From contig CAMLRV010000011.1 of assembly GCA_946482495.1 (NCBI GenBank), positions 1-23,664 on the forward strand: DNA of 23,664 nucleotides, given 5' to 3'. The stretch is from an uncultured Flavobacteriia bacterium. GTDB taxonomy: Bacteria > Bacteroidota > Bacteroidia > Flavobacteriales > Flavobacteriaceae. Of the stretch, positions 7,995 through 15,660 are shown piece after piece. Each line of letters begins with the position of its first letter. Positions within the stretch are counted from its first letter, which is position 1. The notes under the pieces were generated by a model. The model was not told the DNA's origin. It ran no database searches and saw nothing but the letters and a program-made list of their open reading frames with translations. A program made the translations under genes and the position numbers.

Positions 7995-8030
7995 CAAAGT
8001 TAGTCATTTTTAAAATGATGGATATGCAAA
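7995..8030 (-). promoter_or_regulatory. Promoter of the 145-aa protein gene
   Basis: On the minus strand TTTG (8030-8027) is followed after 24 bases by TAACTTTG (8002-7995), an exact match to TAnnTTTG. The ATG is 18 bases further on. The spacing is slightly longer than usual, so the upstream element is less certain than the -7 box. Confidence 0.6.
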
Positions 8031-8040
8031 TTCCTACAAA

Positions 8041-8077
8041 TAAAAAAACCACGAACATCAAATGAAATTCGTGGTTT
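8041..8077 (-). terminator. Rho-independent terminator of typA
   Basis: AACCACGAA (8047-8055) pairs perfectly with TTCGTGGTT (8068-8076) around a 12-base loop. On the minus strand it is followed by a T-rich run (TTTTTTTA) down to 8041. It lies 22 bases beyond the typA stop. Confidence 0.85.
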
Positions 8078-8097
8078 TGAATAGTTATATAAACTTA

Positions 8098-9894
8098 TTA
8101 TACTTTGAAACGTTTTCTATCGTTTTCAGTTAAATAAATTTTTCTTAAACGAATAGATTTTGGTGTAACCTCAACATATTCATCTTTCTGAATGTATTCT
8201 AATGCTTCTTCTAATGAGAAAATAATTGGAGGAATAATTCTTGCTTTATCATCATTTCCAGAAGAACGAACGTTTGTTAGTTTTTTCTCTTTCGTAACGT
8301 TTACACACATATCATCACTACGAGAATTTTCACCAATAACCTGACCTTCATAAATTTCAGCATTTGGCTCAACGAAGAATTTACCTCTATCTTGTAATTT
8401 ATCTAATGAATAAGGAATAGCTTTTCCTTTTTCCATAGAAATTAAAGAACCTTTGTTACGTCCAGAAATTTCTCCTTTGTATGGTTCGTATCCAATAAAA
8501 CGGTGTGCCATAATAGCCTCACCAGCAGTAGCTGTTAATAATTGATTACGTAATCCAATAATTCCACGAGAAGGAATATTGAAAACAATAACCATACGAT
8601 CACCTTTTGTTTCCATAGAAAGCATTTCACCTTTACGTAAAGTAACAAATTCTACAGCTCTACCAGAAACGCTTTCAGGTAAATCAATTGTTAATTCTTC
8701 AATTGGTTCACATTTAACGCCATCAATTTCTTTGATGATTACTTGTGGCTGACCAATTTGTAATTCGTAACCTTCTCTTCTCATTGTTTCAATAAGAACT
8801 GATAAGTGTAATACACCACGACCAAAAACCATAAATTTATCAGCAGAATCAGTTTCAGCCATTCTCATAGCTAAATTTTTCTCTAATTCTTTTTCTAAAC
8901 GCTCTCTAATATGACGAGAAGTTACAAATTTACCTTCTTTACCAAAGAATGGCGAGTCGTTAATTGTAAACAACATACTCATTGTTGGCTCATCAATAGC
9001 GATAGTTTGCAAAGCTTCTGGGTTTTCAAAATCTGCAATTGTATCTCCAATTTCAAATCCTTCTACACCAATAATAGCACAAATATCTCCAGCAACTACT
9101 TCTTCTACTTTTTTACGACCTAAACCTTCAAAAGTATGTAATTCCTTAATTCTAGATTTTGTTATAGTACCATCTCTTTTAACTAAAGAAATTGGCATAT
9201 TTTCTTTTAAAACCCCTCTTTCTAATCTTCCAATAGCAATACGACCTGTAAATGCAGAGAAATCTAAAGAAGTAATTAACATTTGCGGCGTTCCTTCAGA
9301 AACTTTAGGAGCTGGCACATGTTCTAAAACCATATCTAACAATGGCTCAATATTTTCAGTTTGATTTTTATAATCTGTAGACATCCAGTTGTTTTTAGCA
9401 GAACCATAAACCGTCGGGAAATCTAACTGCGCTTCAGTAGCACCTAATTCGAACATTAAGTCGAAAACTTTTTCATGCACTTCTTCTGGAGTACAGTTTT
9501 CTTTATCTACTTTATTAATAACCACACAAGGTTTTAAACCTAAGTCGATCGCTTTTTGTAATACAAAACGCGTTTGAGGCATCGGACCTTCAAAAGCATC
9601 TACTAATAAACATACACCATCAGCCATGTTCAATACACGTTCTACTTCTCCACCGAAATCGGCGTGACCTGGAGTATCGATAATATTAATCTTTGTTCCT
9701 TTGTAAGTAACTGAAACGTTTTTAGAAGTAATTGTAATACCTCTTTCTCGCTCTAAGTCGTTATTATCTAAGATTAAATCTCCAGTGTTTTCGTTATCAC
9801 GAAATAATTGACAGTGATACATAATTTTATCAACCAAAGTAGTTTTACCGTGGTCAACGTGAGCAATAATTGCAATGTTTCTAATAGATGACAT
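8098..9894 (-). CDS. typA: Translational GTPase TypA/BipA
   Basis: This ribosome-binding GTPase of the EF-G/LepA class assists 50S assembly and growth under stress. The ATG at 9894 (MSSIRNIAIIAHVDHGKTT) gives 598 residues, the normal length. G1 is AHVDHGKT (11-18); the switch region includes ERGITI, G3 is DTPGHADFGGEVERV and G4 is NKVDK. Domain II, the EF-G-like III and V regions, and the typical C-terminal half (EPIEELTIDLPE, GEMLSMETKGDR, IPSRGIIGLRNQ, YEPYKGEISGRNKGSLISMEKGKA) are all present. The frame extends upstream to an ATG at 9948, but both promoter elements lie in that extension, so the shorter form is chosen. Confidence 0.97.
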   Translation of the reverse strand: MSSIRNIAIIAHVDHGKTTLVDKIMYHCQLFRDNENTGDLILDNNDLERERGITITSKNVSVTYKGTKINIIDTPGHADFGGEVERVLNMADGVCLLVDAFEGPMPQTRFVLQKAIDLGLKPCVVINKVDKENCTPEEVHEKVFDLMFELGATEAQLDFPTVYGSAKNNWMSTDYKNQTENIEPLLDMVLEHVPAPKVSEGTPQMLITSLDFSAFTGRIAIGRLERGVLKENMPISLVKRDGTITKSRIKELHTFEGLGRKKVEEVVAGDICAIIGVEGFEIGDTIADFENPEALQTIAIDEPTMSMLFTINDSPFFGKEGKFVTSRHIRERLEKELEKNLAMRMAETDSADKFMVFGRGVLHLSVLIETMRREGYELQIGQPQVIIKEIDGVKCEPIEELTIDLPESVSGRAVEFVTLRKGEMLSMETKGDRMVIVFNIPSRGIIGLRNQLLTATAGEAIMAHRFIGYEPYKGEISGRNKGSLISMEKGKAIPYSLDKLQDRGKFFVEPNAEIYEGQVIGENSRSDDMCVNVTKEKKLTNVRSSGNDDKARIIPPIIFSLEEALEYIQKDEYVEVTPKSIRLRKIYLTENDRKRFKV

Positions 9895-9914
9895 ATGTTC
9901 TTTTTTTGAAAGTG

Positions 9915-9945
9915 CAAAGGTACATTTATTATCTTGATAATCAAA
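9915..9945 (-). promoter_or_regulatory. typA promoter, near-consensus
   Basis: On the minus strand TTTG (9945-9942), a 19-base spacer, then TACCTTTG (9922-9915) fit the Bacteroidota housekeeping consensus TTTG-N17-23-TAnnTTTG. The start codon is 20 bases beyond, which predicts a short leader. Confidence 0.8.
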
Positions 9946-10009
9946 CATCTATTGTTATATTTTTATTAAGTGCATTTTAAAGCAAACTTATTGATTTTCA
10001 ATACACTAC

Positions 10010-10100
10010 AAGTCGCGTCTTTCGCTATATCTCCGAGATGTAAAAACTACGTTAACCACTTGTTTTTATCATTCGGAGGATGCCGCTGCACCCACGGCTA
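10010..10100 (-). ncRNA. Flavo-1-like hairpin element, copy 2 (family tentative)
   Basis: Read on the minus strand, this 91-base element starts TAGCC and ends CGCGACTT. CGTG (10096-10093) pairs with CGCG (10017-10014). CTCCGA (10078-10073) pairs with TCGGAG (10036-10031), and TAAAAAC (10068-10062) pairs with GTTTTTA (10047-10041), with ATG/CAT between the last two. The internal loop holds TGCAGCGGCAT and ATATAGCGAAAGA, which line up with TGAAGTGGAAAT and ATTGGAACGAAAA of copy 1. It sits between the membrane protein gene at 10192 and the typA promoter, in the same sense as both. Confidence 0.6.
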
Positions 10101-10140
10101 GTCTAGAAAAGGAAAATTTCAGAAGAAAATCTGAGAAGTT

Positions 10141-10162
10141 CAAAATTCAACGTTGAATTTTG
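10141..10162. repeat. Perfect 22-bp palindrome
   Basis: CAAAATTCAAC is followed immediately by its exact reverse complement, GTTGAATTTTG, with no central spacer. A degraded direct copy of its right part, AACGTAGAATTT, lies at 10174-10185. It falls between the stop of the 10192 gene and the RNA element. It could be a protein-binding site or a hairpin in the 3' untranslated region. Confidence 0.7.
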
Positions 10163-10191
10163 TATAACGAAATAACGTAGAATTTAAAAAA

Positions 10192-10569
10192 TTATTCTTT
10201 TATTTTTCTCCCTAAGTACATTCTATATAAAACTAGTGGTAAAAAACCAGACAAATAAGGAAACCCAACTGCGTACCAGCTTTTCGAATCACAATGCATT
10301 ACTGCAAATAAAAAATAAAAAACAGCAATTATAAATAAAACAAAAGTCGTAACACGATATACAAATTTTGATTTGATTACGTAATTTAAAACTAAACAAA
10401 ACAGAAAAGTTAAATGAATAATTAAAGTTTCAGCATATTCATAAACAAACGAGGGGTAATATTTTTCTCTTATTTCATCCCACTGCATATCTAATGGCAC
10501 AAAAAAGAACATTAAACTCAAAACTAAAATCAACAATGAAACAACTTTACTTTGATTTGACTTACTCAT
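10192..10569 (-). CDS. Small four-helix membrane protein, function unknown
   Basis: From the ATG at 10569 (MSKSNQSKVVSLLILVL) the protein has 125 residues. Hydrophobic segments lie at about 8-25, 47-66, 70-90 and 98-115, separated by short charged loops (DMQWDEIREKYYP; HCDSKSWY), with a basic C-terminus (RMYLGRKIKE). I recognise no family. The longer frame starting with TTG at 10620 is unlikely because it begins at the edge of the rpsT terminator. TACGTTTA, seven of eight matches to the -7 box, lies upstream of the chosen start. Confidence 0.75.
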   Translation of the reverse strand: MSKSNQSKVVSLLILVLSLMFFFVPLDMQWDEIREKYYPSFVYEYAETLIIHLTFLFCLVLNYVIKSKFVYRVTTFVLFIIAVFYFLFAVMHCDSKSWYAVGFPYLSGFLPLVLYRMYLGRKIKE

Positions 10570-10618
10570 CAGTTTATAATTTTTATATGTAAACGTAGAA
10601 ATAGTTTCGATATTAAAC

Positions 10619-10649
10619 AAAAAAACCCATTCTTTTCAGAATGGGTTTT
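10619..10649 (-). terminator. Rho-independent terminator of rpsT
   Basis: A perfect 12-bp stem is formed by AAAACCCATTCT (10622-10633) and AGAATGGGTTTT (10638-10649), with a 4-base loop. On the minus strand it runs into a T-tract. It begins 19 bases after the rpsT stop. Confidence 0.92.
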
Positions 10650-10668
10650 GTATCATTTACATTACTAA

Positions 10669-10920
10669 TTATAAACCAGCAACGTGTCTTGTTAACTTAG
10701 ATTTTAAGTTTGAAGCTTTGTTAGCGTGGATGATGTTTTTCTTAGCTAACTTGTCAATCATAGAGATAACTGTAGGTAATTTAGCAGCAGCTTCTGCTTT
10801 TACAGTTGCTAAACGGATTGCTTTAATAGCATTACGTGTAGTTTTGTGTTGGTATTTGTTTAATACTCTTCTCTTTTCGTTGCTTCTGATTCTTTTTAAA
10901 GCTGACTTATGATTTGCCAT
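10669..10920 (-). CDS. rpsT: 30S ribosomal protein S20
   Basis: This 83-residue, strongly basic, all-helical protein binds 16S rRNA in the body of the small subunit. MANHKSALKRIRSNEKRRVLNKYQ is the diagnostic N-terminus, and the C-terminal half (MIDKLAKKNIIHANKASNLKSKLTRHV) carries the conserved 'IHxNKAxxxKS' segment. Length is normal. It has its own terminator. The leader (10921-11084, between the gene and tRNA-Glu) contains TAGTTTTT, a near -7 box, but no start signal I would trust, so cotranscription with the tRNA upstream is possible. Confidence 0.97.
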   Translation of the reverse strand: MANHKSALKRIRSNEKRRVLNKYQHKTTRNAIKAIRLATVKAEAAAKLPTVISMIDKLAKKNIIHANKASNLKSKLTRHVAGL

Positions 10921-11084
10921 TTTCTTAATTTTTAAATTGTAATAACTTTATTTACTTATTAGTAAAAACTAGAAAAACCTCCCACAATTGAATTTTAAAA
11001 ACCAATCACTTCAGTTTTAACTAACAAAACAAAAGGAGAGACACTTCACATTTGTTTTATAAAACTATTTCAAAACTAATTTAG

Positions 11085-11156
11085 TAGTCCGTAGGGGAAT
11101 CGAACCCCTCTTACCAGGATGAAAACCTGGCGTCCTAACCGATAGACGAACGGACC
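11085..11156 (-). tRNA. tRNA-Glu (anticodon UUC)
   Basis: A 72-base cloverleaf. Acceptor GGTCCGT (11156-11150) pairs with ACGGACT (11092-11086), and the discriminator is A at 11085. The D-arm contains CGGTTAGGAC. The anticodon stem CCAGG/CCTGG encloses the loop TTTTCAT with anticodon TTC. The T-arm AGGGG/CCCCT encloses TTCGATT. The 3' CCA is not encoded: the next bases on the minus strand are CT. Confidence 0.96.
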
Positions 11157-11182
11157 ATTGCATATTTTCTGTAATGCGAGTG

Positions 11183-11212
11183 CAAAAATACAACTATTTT
11201 TTATTCTTGCAA
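11183..11212 (-). promoter_or_regulatory. tRNA-Glu promoter
   Basis: On the minus strand TTG (11212-11210), a 19-base spacer and TATTTTTG (11190-11183) match the Bacteroidota consensus with the same spacing as the typA promoter. The mature tRNA begins 26 bases after the box, leaving a short 5' leader for RNase P. Confidence 0.75.
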
Positions 11213-11298
11213 GAACTCGTTGTAAATTTTTTGTATTTTTTTCAATTAGCTTTGCAAACAACTGATTTACAAAGCTAATTTTTAATAAGAAATTTTAA

Positions 11299-11345
11299 TT
11301 CACAATTCTAAAATCGTAAATCCAAAATCGTAAATCGTAAATTCT
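11299..11345 (-). repeat. TTTACGATTT low-complexity spacer after proS
   Basis: Read on the minus strand from the proS stop, the sequence is a run of variants of ATTTACGATTT and GATTTTGGATTT. A similar stretch follows the rimO stop on the plus strand (16974-17002). No hairpin or T-run makes it a recognisable terminator. Confidence 0.55.
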
Positions 11346-12823
11346 TAATATGCTTTTGCAAACAACACTCTTCCTTTTGAAGGTGCACCGGTTAAAACAC
11401 AAACTCCAGCTTCCTCTACTCTATCTAAAGGAATACATCTAATAGTCGCTTTCGTTAAATCTTTAATTTTTTCTTCTGTTTCTGCTGTTCCATCCCAATG
11501 TGCAGATACAAAACCAGTTTTATTTTCTAAAACATCTTTAAACTCCTCAAAAGAATTTACTTCTGTCATATGAGCTGTTCTGTAATCTACTGCTTTATTA
11601 AATAAATCTTGTTGAATTTGCTCTAATAAATCCTGAATATAAGACACAATTCCTTCTGCCGGTTTCACTTCTTTTGTTAATGTATCTCTACGCGCTACTT
11701 CAAAAGTTCCATTCTCTAAATCTTTCGGACCAACTGCAATACGAACCGGAACTCCTTTTAATTCCCATTCTGCAAATTTGAATCCTGGTTTTTGAGTCGT
11801 TCTATTATCGAATTTTACTGAAATGTTTAGTTTTTTAAACTGTGCCACTAACCCATTTACCACTTCAGAAATTCTATGTAATTCTTCATCCGTTTTAAAA
11901 ATCGGCACAATAACCACTTGAATTGGCGCCACATTTGGAGGCAACACCAATCCATTATCATCTGAATGTGTCATTACTAACGCACCCATTAAACGAGTTG
12001 ATACTCCCCATGAAGTTCCCCAAACATGTTCTTGTTTTCCTTCTTGATTTGTAAACTTCACATCAAAGGCTTTCGCAAAATTTTGACCTAAAAAGTGGGA
12101 TGTTCCCGCTTGTAAAGCCTTTCCATCTTGCATTAATGCTTCAATACAAAAAGTTTCATCAGCACCTGCAAAACGCTCCGTTTCTGTTTTCACACCTTTA
12201 ACAACCGGAATTGCCATAAAATTCTGCACGAAATCTGAATAAACATTCATCATTTGTACCGTTTCATCTAACGCTTCTTGCTTAGTGGCATGAGCTGTAT
12301 GACCTTCTTGCCATAAAAATTCAGCCGTTCTTAAAAACAAACGTGTTCTCATTTCCCAACGCACCACATTTGCCCATTGGTTTATTAGTAATGGTAAATC
12401 TCTATATGATTGCACCCATCCTTTATATGTACTCCAAATAATTGCTTCAGAAGTCGGACGAACAATTAATTCTTCCTCTAACTTCGCATTTGGATCAACC
12501 ATTAATTTCCCAGGTTTGGTTTCGTCATTCTTTAACCTATAATGAGTAACAATTGCACATTCTTTAGCAAAACCTTCTGCATTTTTCTCTTCCGCTTCAA
12601 ACATGCTTTTCGGAACAAATAAGGGGAAATACGCATTACTATGACCAGTTTCCTTAAACATCTTGTCTAATTCCGCTTGCATTTTTTCCCAAATTGCATA
12701 ACCGTATGGTTTAATTACCATACAACCTCTTACTCCAGAATTCTCTGCCAAATCAGCCTTTACGACTAATTCATTATACCATGCAGAATAATCTTCGCTT
12801 CTAGTTGTTAAATTTTTACTCAT
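11345..12823 (-). CDS. proS: Prolyl-tRNA synthetase, archaeal/eukaryal type
   Basis: This class II synthetase charges tRNA-Pro. The 492 residues match the shorter ProRS form without the large bacterial editing insertion. Landmarks are [15 protein letters not shown] near the N-terminus (motif 1 region), [24 protein letters not shown] (motif 2 and the proline pocket), and [28 protein letters not shown] (motif 3). The anticodon-binding domain follows ([41 protein letters not shown]). The C-terminus ends in AKAY, in keeping with the conserved Tyr end of this subfamily. The start [20 protein letters not shown] is normal. It is transcribed divergently from the lipoprotein gene at 12920. Confidence 0.97.
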   Translation of the reverse strand: MSKNLTTRSEDYSAWYNELVVKADLAENSGVRGCMVIKPYGYAIWEKMQAELDKMFKETGHSNAYFPLFVPKSMFEAEEKNAEGFAKECAIVTHYRLKNDETKPGKLMVDPNAKLEEELIVRPTSEAIIWSTYKGWVQSYRDLPLLINQWANVVRWEMRTRLFLRTAEFLWQEGHTAHATKQEALDETVQMMNVYSDFVQNFMAIPVVKGVKTETERFAGADETFCIEALMQDGKALQAGTSHFLGQNFAKAFDVKFTNQEGKQEHVWGTSWGVSTRLMGALVMTHSDDNGLVLPPNVAPIQVVIVPIFKTDEELHRISEVVNGLVAQFKKLNISVKFDNRTTQKPGFKFAEWELKGVPVRIAVGPKDLENGTFEVARRDTLTKEVKPAEGIVSYIQDLLEQIQQDLFNKAVDYRTAHMTEVNSFEEFKDVLENKTGFVSAHWDGTAETEEKIKDLTKATIRCIPLDRVEEAGVCVLTGAPSKGRVLFAKAY

Positions 12824-12873
12824 TTTTATAATATTGGCACAAAATTTGTTTTATTTGTATTAATTTAGTGGTA

Positions 12874-12904
12874 CAAAACTACTTAATTTTGTAAAGACCA
12901 ACAA
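12874..12904 (-). promoter_or_regulatory. proS promoter
   Basis: On the minus strand TAGTTTTG (12881-12874) matches TAnnTTTG. TTGTTGG just upstream (12904-12898) offers TTG at a 20- or 17-base spacing. The proS ATG is 50 bases further on. Confidence 0.65.
12884..12891 (+). promoter_or_regulatory. -7 box of the Tyr/Gly-rich lipoprotein gene
   Basis: TAATTTTG matches TAnnTTTG and lies 28 bases before the ATG at 12920. It is separated from the oppositely directed proS -7 box by only two bases. I see no upstream TTG at normal spacing; the nearest is 26 bases away. Confidence 0.5.
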
Positions 12905-12919
12905 TAAAATTTACTATAT

Positions 12920-13996
12920 ATGAAAACAAATTACATTTTTCAGCTAAAAACACTTAGATTTTTAAGTCTATTTGTTGGTGCAATCACAGTGACTGCTTGT
13001 GGTTCATATCAAAATTCGTCTTATTATGACAACGATGGGGTTTACGGACCTGACAAAACTGTTAGATACGAACAACAAAATGAAAATGTTGCTTCAAACA
13101 ATAAATATGCTCAACAATTTAAAGACATGGAACAAGATTTTGGTCCAACTGAAGTTTTTACAGATGTAGATAGCTACAAATCGACTCAAGATACTGTTTA
13201 TGTTCAAGAATCTAATACTAGATATGCAGGTTGGGGTGAAAATCAAACTGGAAACACTACTGTAAACGTATATAACTGGGGAGGATACTACAGCCCATAT
13301 TATAGCGGATGGTACGGAAATGGATATTGGGGTTACAACAATTGGTATGGAGGTTATTACGGACCATATTGGGGTAACGGATATTGGGGTGGTTATTATG
13401 GAAATGGCTGGTATGGAAGTGGCTGGGGATATAATGGCTGGTACGGCGGTTATTACGGTCCATACTGGGGTTATGGTGGCTACTACGGATATGGTGGCGG
13501 CTGGTATAATGGTTATTATGGAGGTTACAGAGGTAGAAACGTAGCTTATAATGATGGTCCTCGCGGAGGATACATCAATAGAAGTGGAAATTCTGGAAGA
13601 TATACATCTGGAAGAACTAACAATGCTATTGGAACACCTAGAACTCAGGCTTCACAACCAAGAAATAGTGCAATTGGAACCCCTAGAACTCAAGCCTCAG
13701 AACCGAGAGCAATTTCAAATCCTAGAGGAAACTCAAATATTGGAACACCTAGAACTCAAACTTCAGAACCTAGAGCTATAATTTCTCAACCAAGAACAAA
13801 TAACAATACAGGAACTCCAAGAAGTCAATCTTCAGAACCAAGATCTTACAATACACCTAGAAGTGAATCACCTAGAACAATTTCAACACCTAGAAGCTCA
13901 GACTTCGGCGGCGGAAGAAGCTCTGGCGGATTCGGTGGCGGTGGCTCTATGGGAGGCGGAAGATCTGGCGGCGGAGGCGGTCGTGGTGGAAGATAA
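12920..13996 (+). CDS. Tyr/Gly/Trp-rich lipoprotein with GTPRTQ repeats
   Basis: This 358-residue protein starts with a lipoprotein signal peptide ending in the lipobox TACGS (Cys27). Residues 28-114 are polar and acidic. Residues 115-205 consist of Gly, Tyr, Trp and Asn in motifs such as GWYGNGYWG and GGYYGPYWG. Residues 236-325 hold four imperfect repeats of the form GTPR(T/S)Q(A/T/S)S(Q/E)PR. Residues 326-358 are a Gly/Ser/Arg tail (GGGRSGGGGGRGGR). No enzymatic domain is visible, and the composition suggests a disordered or aggregating envelope protein. Similar proteins next to proS in Flavobacterium carry unreliable names, as I recall. Cysteine is absent after Cys27. Function is unknown; an outer-membrane or cell-surface scaffold is my guess. 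Confidence 0.88.
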   Translation: MKTNYIFQLKTLRFLSLFVGAITVTACGSYQNSSYYDNDGVYGPDKTVRYEQQNENVASNNKYAQQFKDMEQDFGPTEVFTDVDSYKSTQDTVYVQESNTRYAGWGENQTGNTTVNVYNWGGYYSPYYSGWYGNGYWGYNNWYGGYYGPYWGNGYWGGYYGNGWYGSGWGYNGWYGGYYGPYWGYGGYYGYGGGWYNGYYGGYRGRNVAYNDGPRGGYINRSGNSGRYTSGRTNNAIGTPRTQASQPRNSAIGTPRTQASEPRAISNPRGNSNIGTPRTQTSEPRAIISQPRTNNNTGTPRSQSSEPRSYNTPRSESPRTISTPRSSDFGGGRSSGGFGGGGSMGGGRSGGGGGRGGR

Positions 13997-14011
13997 CAAA
14001 AATAAATTCAG

Positions 14012-14043
14012 AAAACCTGTTCGATTTACTCAAACAGGTTTTT
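14012..14043 (+). terminator. Terminator after the Tyr/Gly-rich lipoprotein gene
   Basis: AAACCTGTT (14013-14021) pairs with AACAGGTTT (14033-14041) around an 11-base loop and runs into TTT. It starts 16 bases after the stop and ends only 19 bases before the next ATG, so it either attenuates read-through or fully separates the genes. Confidence 0.75.
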
Positions 14044-14062
14044 AAAACAAATAATTAATTCT

Positions 14063-15562
14063 ATGAAAAAGATATTACTTTCCTTATTAATAGGTGGTGC
14101 TTTCATGGCTAATGCTCAAGAAACTACCATGAGTGATGCCTTAAGATATGGTGTCCAAAATTTAAACGGTTCAGCTCGTTTCAGGGCAATGGGTGGTGCT
14201 TTCGGAGCTATTGGCGGTGATTTATCATCAATGAATATAAATCCAGCTGGTTCATCAATTTTCAATTATAATCAAGCTGCAGTTTCGTTATCTAGCTTCA
14301 ACAAAAGTAATAGTGCAAGTTACTTCGGCACCAATGTAAAATCAGAAGAAAATACTTTTGATGTCAATCAATTAGGAGCGGTTTTCATTTTTAACGACAA
14401 TGCTGCGAAAAGTGGTTGGAAAAAATTTGCAATTGGTTTAAATTATGAAAATGCCAATAATTTTGATGATTTTGTAGTAAGCGAAGGAGTGAATCCATAC
14501 AACTCAATGGATAGCTATTTCTTAAGATTTGCAAATGCAAGATCTGGTAATATTGCTGGTGCTTATTATGCAGATTTAGACTTTATTGACCAACAAGCCT
14601 TATTAGGTTATGATTCCTATATGATTGAATACGACGCTATTGGAGATAGTTATTATTCGAATGTTCCTTCAGGAGGGAATTATTATCACAAAAACACGAT
14701 TCAATCTAAAGGATATAACGGAAAATTTACAGCTAACTTTTCGGGTGCTTACCAAGATAAATTATATTTAGGTATCAATATGAATTTCCATTTCACAGAT
14801 TACCTAAAAACATCTTCATTATACGAAAGCAACATTAACCCTTTTTACACTTCTGGATATAGTATTGATGCAGCTCGTTTTAATAACGAATTATACACGT
14901 ATGGTTCAGGATTCTCTATGAATTTAGGAGCAATTTATAAAGCAACAGAAAATGTTCGAATTGGTGTGGCATACGAAACACCAACTTGGTACCGCTTAAA
15001 TGATGAATTAACACAAACCATTTCATCAAGTTATTTCGATGCTTCAGACAGCTCAATGAATCAAGCATACGTAAATCCGAACACAGTTAATGTATATCCA
15101 GCTTACAAAATCCAAACTCCAAGTAAATTAACTGGAAGTGCAACCGTTTTATTTGGAAAAAAAGGATTATTAAGTGTTGATTATTCTATTAAAGATTACT
15201 CAAAAACACAATTTAAACCTAAAAATGAAATCATTTACAGTAGTTTAAATACGCAAATGAAAAACGAACTACAAAATGCTTACGAACTTCGCTTAGGTGG
15301 TGAATATAAAATCAAAAAATGGAGTTTAAGAGGAGGTTACCGTTTTGAACAAAGTCCATACAAAGTTGACCTTCCATTAGGAGACTTAATGAGCTATTCT
15401 GGTGGTTTAGGTTATAATTTTGGAAACTCAAAATTAGACATTTCATACACTAATGAACACCGCGCTAGAACAGAAGCTTTATTATCTTCAGGGCTTAATG
15501 ACCCAGCTAGAATTAAAAATTACAACAATAATGTTACCTTAACATACGTGATTAATTTCTAA
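14063..15562 (+). CDS. OmpP1/FadL-family outer-membrane transport protein
   Basis: A 499-residue beta-barrel protein with a signal peptide (MKKILLSLLIGGAFMANAQ). FadL-type proteins form monomeric barrels that pass hydrophobic substrates such as long-chain fatty acids across the outer membrane. The N-terminal hatch-like segment is recognisable: GVQNLNGSARFRAMGGAFGAIGGDLSSMNINPAGSS. The middle and C-terminal parts have alternating hydrophobic strands with aromatic girdles, and the protein ends in VTLTYVINF, with the terminal Phe usual for BAM-inserted barrels. The substrate is unknown; similar Bacteroidota proteins are sometimes named 'hemin receptor' without strong support. It lies just downstream of the lipoprotein terminator and is followed by its own terminator. 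Confidence 0.88.
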   Translation: MKKILLSLLIGGAFMANAQETTMSDALRYGVQNLNGSARFRAMGGAFGAIGGDLSSMNINPAGSSIFNYNQAAVSLSSFNKSNSASYFGTNVKSEENTFDVNQLGAVFIFNDNAAKSGWKKFAIGLNYENANNFDDFVVSEGVNPYNSMDSYFLRFANARSGNIAGAYYADLDFIDQQALLGYDSYMIEYDAIGDSYYSNVPSGGNYYHKNTIQSKGYNGKFTANFSGAYQDKLYLGINMNFHFTDYLKTSSLYESNINPFYTSGYSIDAARFNNELYTYGSGFSMNLGAIYKATENVRIGVAYETPTWYRLNDELTQTISSSYFDASDSSMNQAYVNPNTVNVYPAYKIQTPSKLTGSATVLFGKKGLLSVDYSIKDYSKTQFKPKNEIIYSSLNTQMKNELQNAYELRLGGEYKIKKWSLRGGYRFEQSPYKVDLPLGDLMSYSGGLGYNFGNSKLDISYTNEHRARTEALLSSGLNDPARIKNYNNNVTLTYVINF

Positions 15563-15583
15563 ACAAAATCACAAAAATTTCAG

Positions 15584-15620
15584 AAATGTCGCCTAACTTC
15601 AAGTTAAGCGACATTTTTTT
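15584..15620 (+). terminator. Rho-independent terminator after the FadL-type gene
   Basis: AAATGTCGC (15584-15592) pairs perfectly with GCGACATTT (15608-15616). The stem continues inward through TAACTT/AAGTTA with one mismatch, and a T-run extends to 15620. It is a strong terminator 21 bases after the stop. Confidence 0.92.
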
Positions 15621-15622
15621 AT

Positions 15623-15630
15623 TAATTTTG
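15623..15630 (+). promoter_or_regulatory. -7 box of rimO
   Basis: TAATTTTG matches TAnnTTTG and lies 30 bases before the rimO ATG, directly after the terminator T-run. No TTG is seen at the normal upstream spacing. Confidence 0.5.
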
Positions 15631-15660
15631 CACTCATTTTCAAAATAAAAACTCAAAACT

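Noticed and set aside
10921..11084. Possible autoregulatory leader of rpsT
   Set aside because: I looked for a stable structure or S20-binding-site mimic and found only AT-rich sequence without a convincing hairpin.
11076..11261. Open frame of 61 codons on the minus strand
   Set aside because: It runs straight through tRNA-Glu and its promoter, and the encoded peptide resembles nothing known.
13257..13781. Several open frames (68-76 codons) on both strands inside the Tyr/Gly-rich lipoprotein gene
   Set aside because: They are frame shadows of a repetitive coding sequence; only the main frame has a signal peptide, a start context and a terminator.
13629..13880. GTPRTQ-coding repeats considered as a CRISPR or microsatellite
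   Set aside because: They lie in frame within a CDS and vary mainly at silent or conservative positions.
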